In this document: one piece after another, positions 45,752 to 48,469 of the stretch
Layout of the letters: each line of letters starts with the position of its first letter
How positions within the stretch are numbered: position 1 is the first letter of the stretch
Assembly (NCBI GenBank): GCA_036504595.1
Contig: DASXUX010000033.1
Location: 1 to 48,469 of the forward strand
Reading direction: 5' to 3'
Source of the DNA: DASXUX01 sp036504595
GTDB taxonomy: Bacteria > Planctomycetota > SZUA-567 > H5-PLA8
Length of the DNA stretch: 48,469 nucleotides
Notes under the pieces: generated by a model
The model's input: the letters and a program-made list of their open reading frames with translations, nothing else
Database searches by the model: none
What the model was told of the DNA's origin: nothing
Made by a program: the position numbers and the translations under genes

Positions 45752-46011
45752 CAGCGCAGTTTCCGCATACGCCGCTCGTCGAGCAAACGCTCGACCTCCT
45801 CATCCGTCGGTGGAACATACCCAGGAGGAAACGAGGCCCACAATTGTTTGAATTCGGCGACGATGTCACGCTTGTTAGGATTGTCGGCTGCCGGAAGCTT
45901 CTCCTCAATAGCTTCTCGCGCGAACTGCTCGGGCGTTACCCCGCGCCGCGCGGCCTCCGCGCGCAGAGCCTCAACTTTCGCATCGTCGAATGTAATGGCC
46001 CGTGTGGTCAT
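45751..46011 (-). CDS. VapB-like antitoxin, 86 residues
   Basis: MTTRAITFDDAKVEALRAEAARRGVTPEQFAREAIEEKL is a ribbon-helix-helix-type N-terminus with the usual EALRAEAARRGVTPEQF helix pair. The C-terminal part ends with PTDEEVERLLDERRMRKLR, typical of the toxin-binding tail of VapB proteins. It would bind its own promoter and neutralise a PIN toxin, but the toxin frame behind it is broken. Likely an orphan antitoxin. Confidence 0.7.
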   Translation of the reverse strand: MTTRAITFDDAKVEALRAEAARRGVTPEQFAREAIEEKLPAADNPNKRDIVAEFKQLWASFPPGYVPPTDEEVERLLDERRMRKLR

Positions 46012-46149
46012 AAGTCGTTCCTCACATCAGAGATTATACAACGCGCTCGTGCCAAAGATCAATCTCGGAGTCCGCGGACTTGATAGGTAGGTGCATCACT
46101 GGAGTTGCAGCGACCTGCGCCCCATAGTGAGAAGGCCGACGTCGTGTTT

Positions 46150-46228
46150 GAACCGCAAAGGCTCAAAGACGCAAAGAGGAGCTTCTAATCTAGAATCCGT
46201 TCTTTGCGCCTTCGCGTCTTTGCGGTTC
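46150..46228. repeat. 28-bp imperfect inverted repeat of CGCAAAG units
   Basis: Left arm 46150-46177 begins GAACCGCAAAGGCTCAAAG; right arm 46201-46228 ends GCGTCTTTGCGGTTC. 24 of 28 positions match, with a 23-nt spacer. The transcript would form a long hairpin on either strand. Confidence 0.85.
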
Positions 46229-46362
46229 AGAACTTTCCTTCAGCCAGCGCAGGTAGTGGAAACAGCATGCGCAGATCCGGTTATGCAACCCTGACCCCTC
46301 GCGGGGGAGAGCATACAAGCGGGACCAGAGCAGCGGACGGGACGCCCGCACGACGAACGGTA

Positions 46363-46382
46363 CGCAATCCAGGAGGATTTCG
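46363..46382. repeat. 20-bp dispersed palindrome, copy D (one mismatch)
   Basis: CGCAATCCAGGAGGATTTCG; the flanking CTAC contains the TAG stop (46385-46383) of the citramalate synthase gene, as in copy C for the U32 gene. Confidence 0.92.
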
Positions 46383-48038
<1,656 letters not shown>

Positions 48039-48355
48039 TTCACGTGCCTTTCCGTAAAGAGCGAGGCGCTGGCCATAGGCGAGCGAAAGCGTCGCAGCAT
48101 TTTATGGCAAGCGCTGGAAGGCGCAAGACAACCCGGCGCCGGACGGGAGGAAAGGACGGCGTTAAATCACTCCCCTGCCGAACGGAGTCGGCAGGGCGGG
48201 AGGGCCTTTCTGCAATACGTTGGCGCGCATGTTTCGTCTCTATCTGCGAGCAGATGACCTGCTCAAAGAGAAAATATGATATGGTTGTGAGCGACAAAGG
48301 CAACCGAAAACCGCACGGGGAAATTTCCACGGGTGCACGTCGCTGGATGTTGTGG
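48039..48355. other. 317-bp leader/intergenic region of cimA
   Basis: No gene seen. It contains the cimA ribosome site and a 9-bp perfect hairpin at 48173-48196 (CCCTGCCGA, loop ACGGAG, TCGGCAGGG). The hairpin may end the upstream gene's transcript or act as an attenuator; there is no U tract on the minus strand. Confidence 0.45.
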
Positions 48356-48469
48356 TTACGCGGCGATGCGTGCCCAGTTGAGACCGTAAGCGCGGTAGGG
48401 TTGGGGGAGTTGCCAGAGAGCTGCGGCGCGGCCATCTTGGCTTATGCATGCGGCCCGGACTTGCGCGAC
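48356..48469 (-). CDS. Possible C-terminal end of an unidentified gene
   Basis: A minus-strand frame enters from the right edge and ends at TAA 48358-48356, giving 37 residues (ending LPQPYRAYGLNWARIAA). Composition with Trp, Tyr and balanced charge looks coding, but nothing identifies a family. It may be chance. Confidence 0.35.
   Translation of the reverse strand, partial: VAQVRAACISQDGRAAALWQLPQPYRAYGLNWARIAA

Larger units (their letters stand above)
46012..46382. other. 371-bp gap with long inverted repeat and palindrome D
   Basis: No gene is evident. Besides the inverted repeat (46150-46228) and the 20-bp palindrome (46363-46382), a two-unit trace of the heptamer AACCCTG (AACCCTG, ACCCCTC at 46287-46300) is present, as in the tract at 36685. 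Confidence 0.6.

Overview
The window is a GC-rich bacterial chromosome fragment, probably a metagenome-assembled contig. Gene content points to the PVC group or a relative such as Planctomycetota, Lentisphaerota or Hydrogenedentota. The hints are a hydrazine-synthase-alpha-like protein fused to cytochrome c and formylglycine-enzyme-like domains, several Tat-exported Gfo/Idh/MocA oxidoreductases and a TIM-barrel isomerase, a PP2C-kinase fusion, a giant DUF11/cadherin-like surface protein, and a reduced mraY-ftsW-ftsQ-ftsA cluster. The phylum is an inference; there is no rRNA or tRNA gene here to settle it.

Layout. Positions 1-5990 (minus) hold the 5' part of a giant secreted repeat protein that runs off the left edge. 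6553-11983 holds a divergent pair: an exported protein interrupted by an in-frame UGA, and the large HzsA-like/cytochrome/FGE-like protein. 12105-16045 (minus) carries an NtrC-type regulator, a rhomboid protease, a zinc-ribbon membrane protein and a small unknown. 16198-21236 (plus) is the cell-wall and division cluster. 21247-24064 (minus) has two related Ser/Thr kinases, one fused to PP2C. 24425-27733 has an APC permease and a HupE/UreJ-like membrane protein. 27757-41100 is a sugar-metabolism neighbourhood: beta-helix protein, three Gfo/Idh/MocA oxidoreductases, xylose-isomerase-like TIM barrel, M14 carboxypeptidase, SDR, thioesterase and a clan GH-A-like glycosidase. 41131-48038 has 5-formyltetrahydrofolate cyclo-ligase, a U32 peptidase-family protein, a second UGA-interrupted exported protein, a toxin-antitoxin remnant and citramalate synthase.

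The strongest unexpected signal is the pair of UGA-interrupted genes (6553-7743 minus, 44559-45629 plus). In both, the reading frame continues intact past the UGA. The UGA sits where a redox cysteine would make sense (U-x-C and C-x-x-U). Exactly 15 nt downstream starts a 7-8 bp perfect hairpin capped by a GUU triloop, which fits a bacterial SECIS element. I read both as candidate selenoproteins of unfamiliar type, conditional on the genome having selA/selB/selC/selD.

A second theme is small repeats: seven intergenic tracts of about four to five copies of different 7-bp units, often just before start codons; four copies of a 20-bp palindrome, three at gene 3' ends and two of those holding the stop codon in their flank; and a GC-rich palindromic element inserted in the same reading frame in two unrelated proteins.
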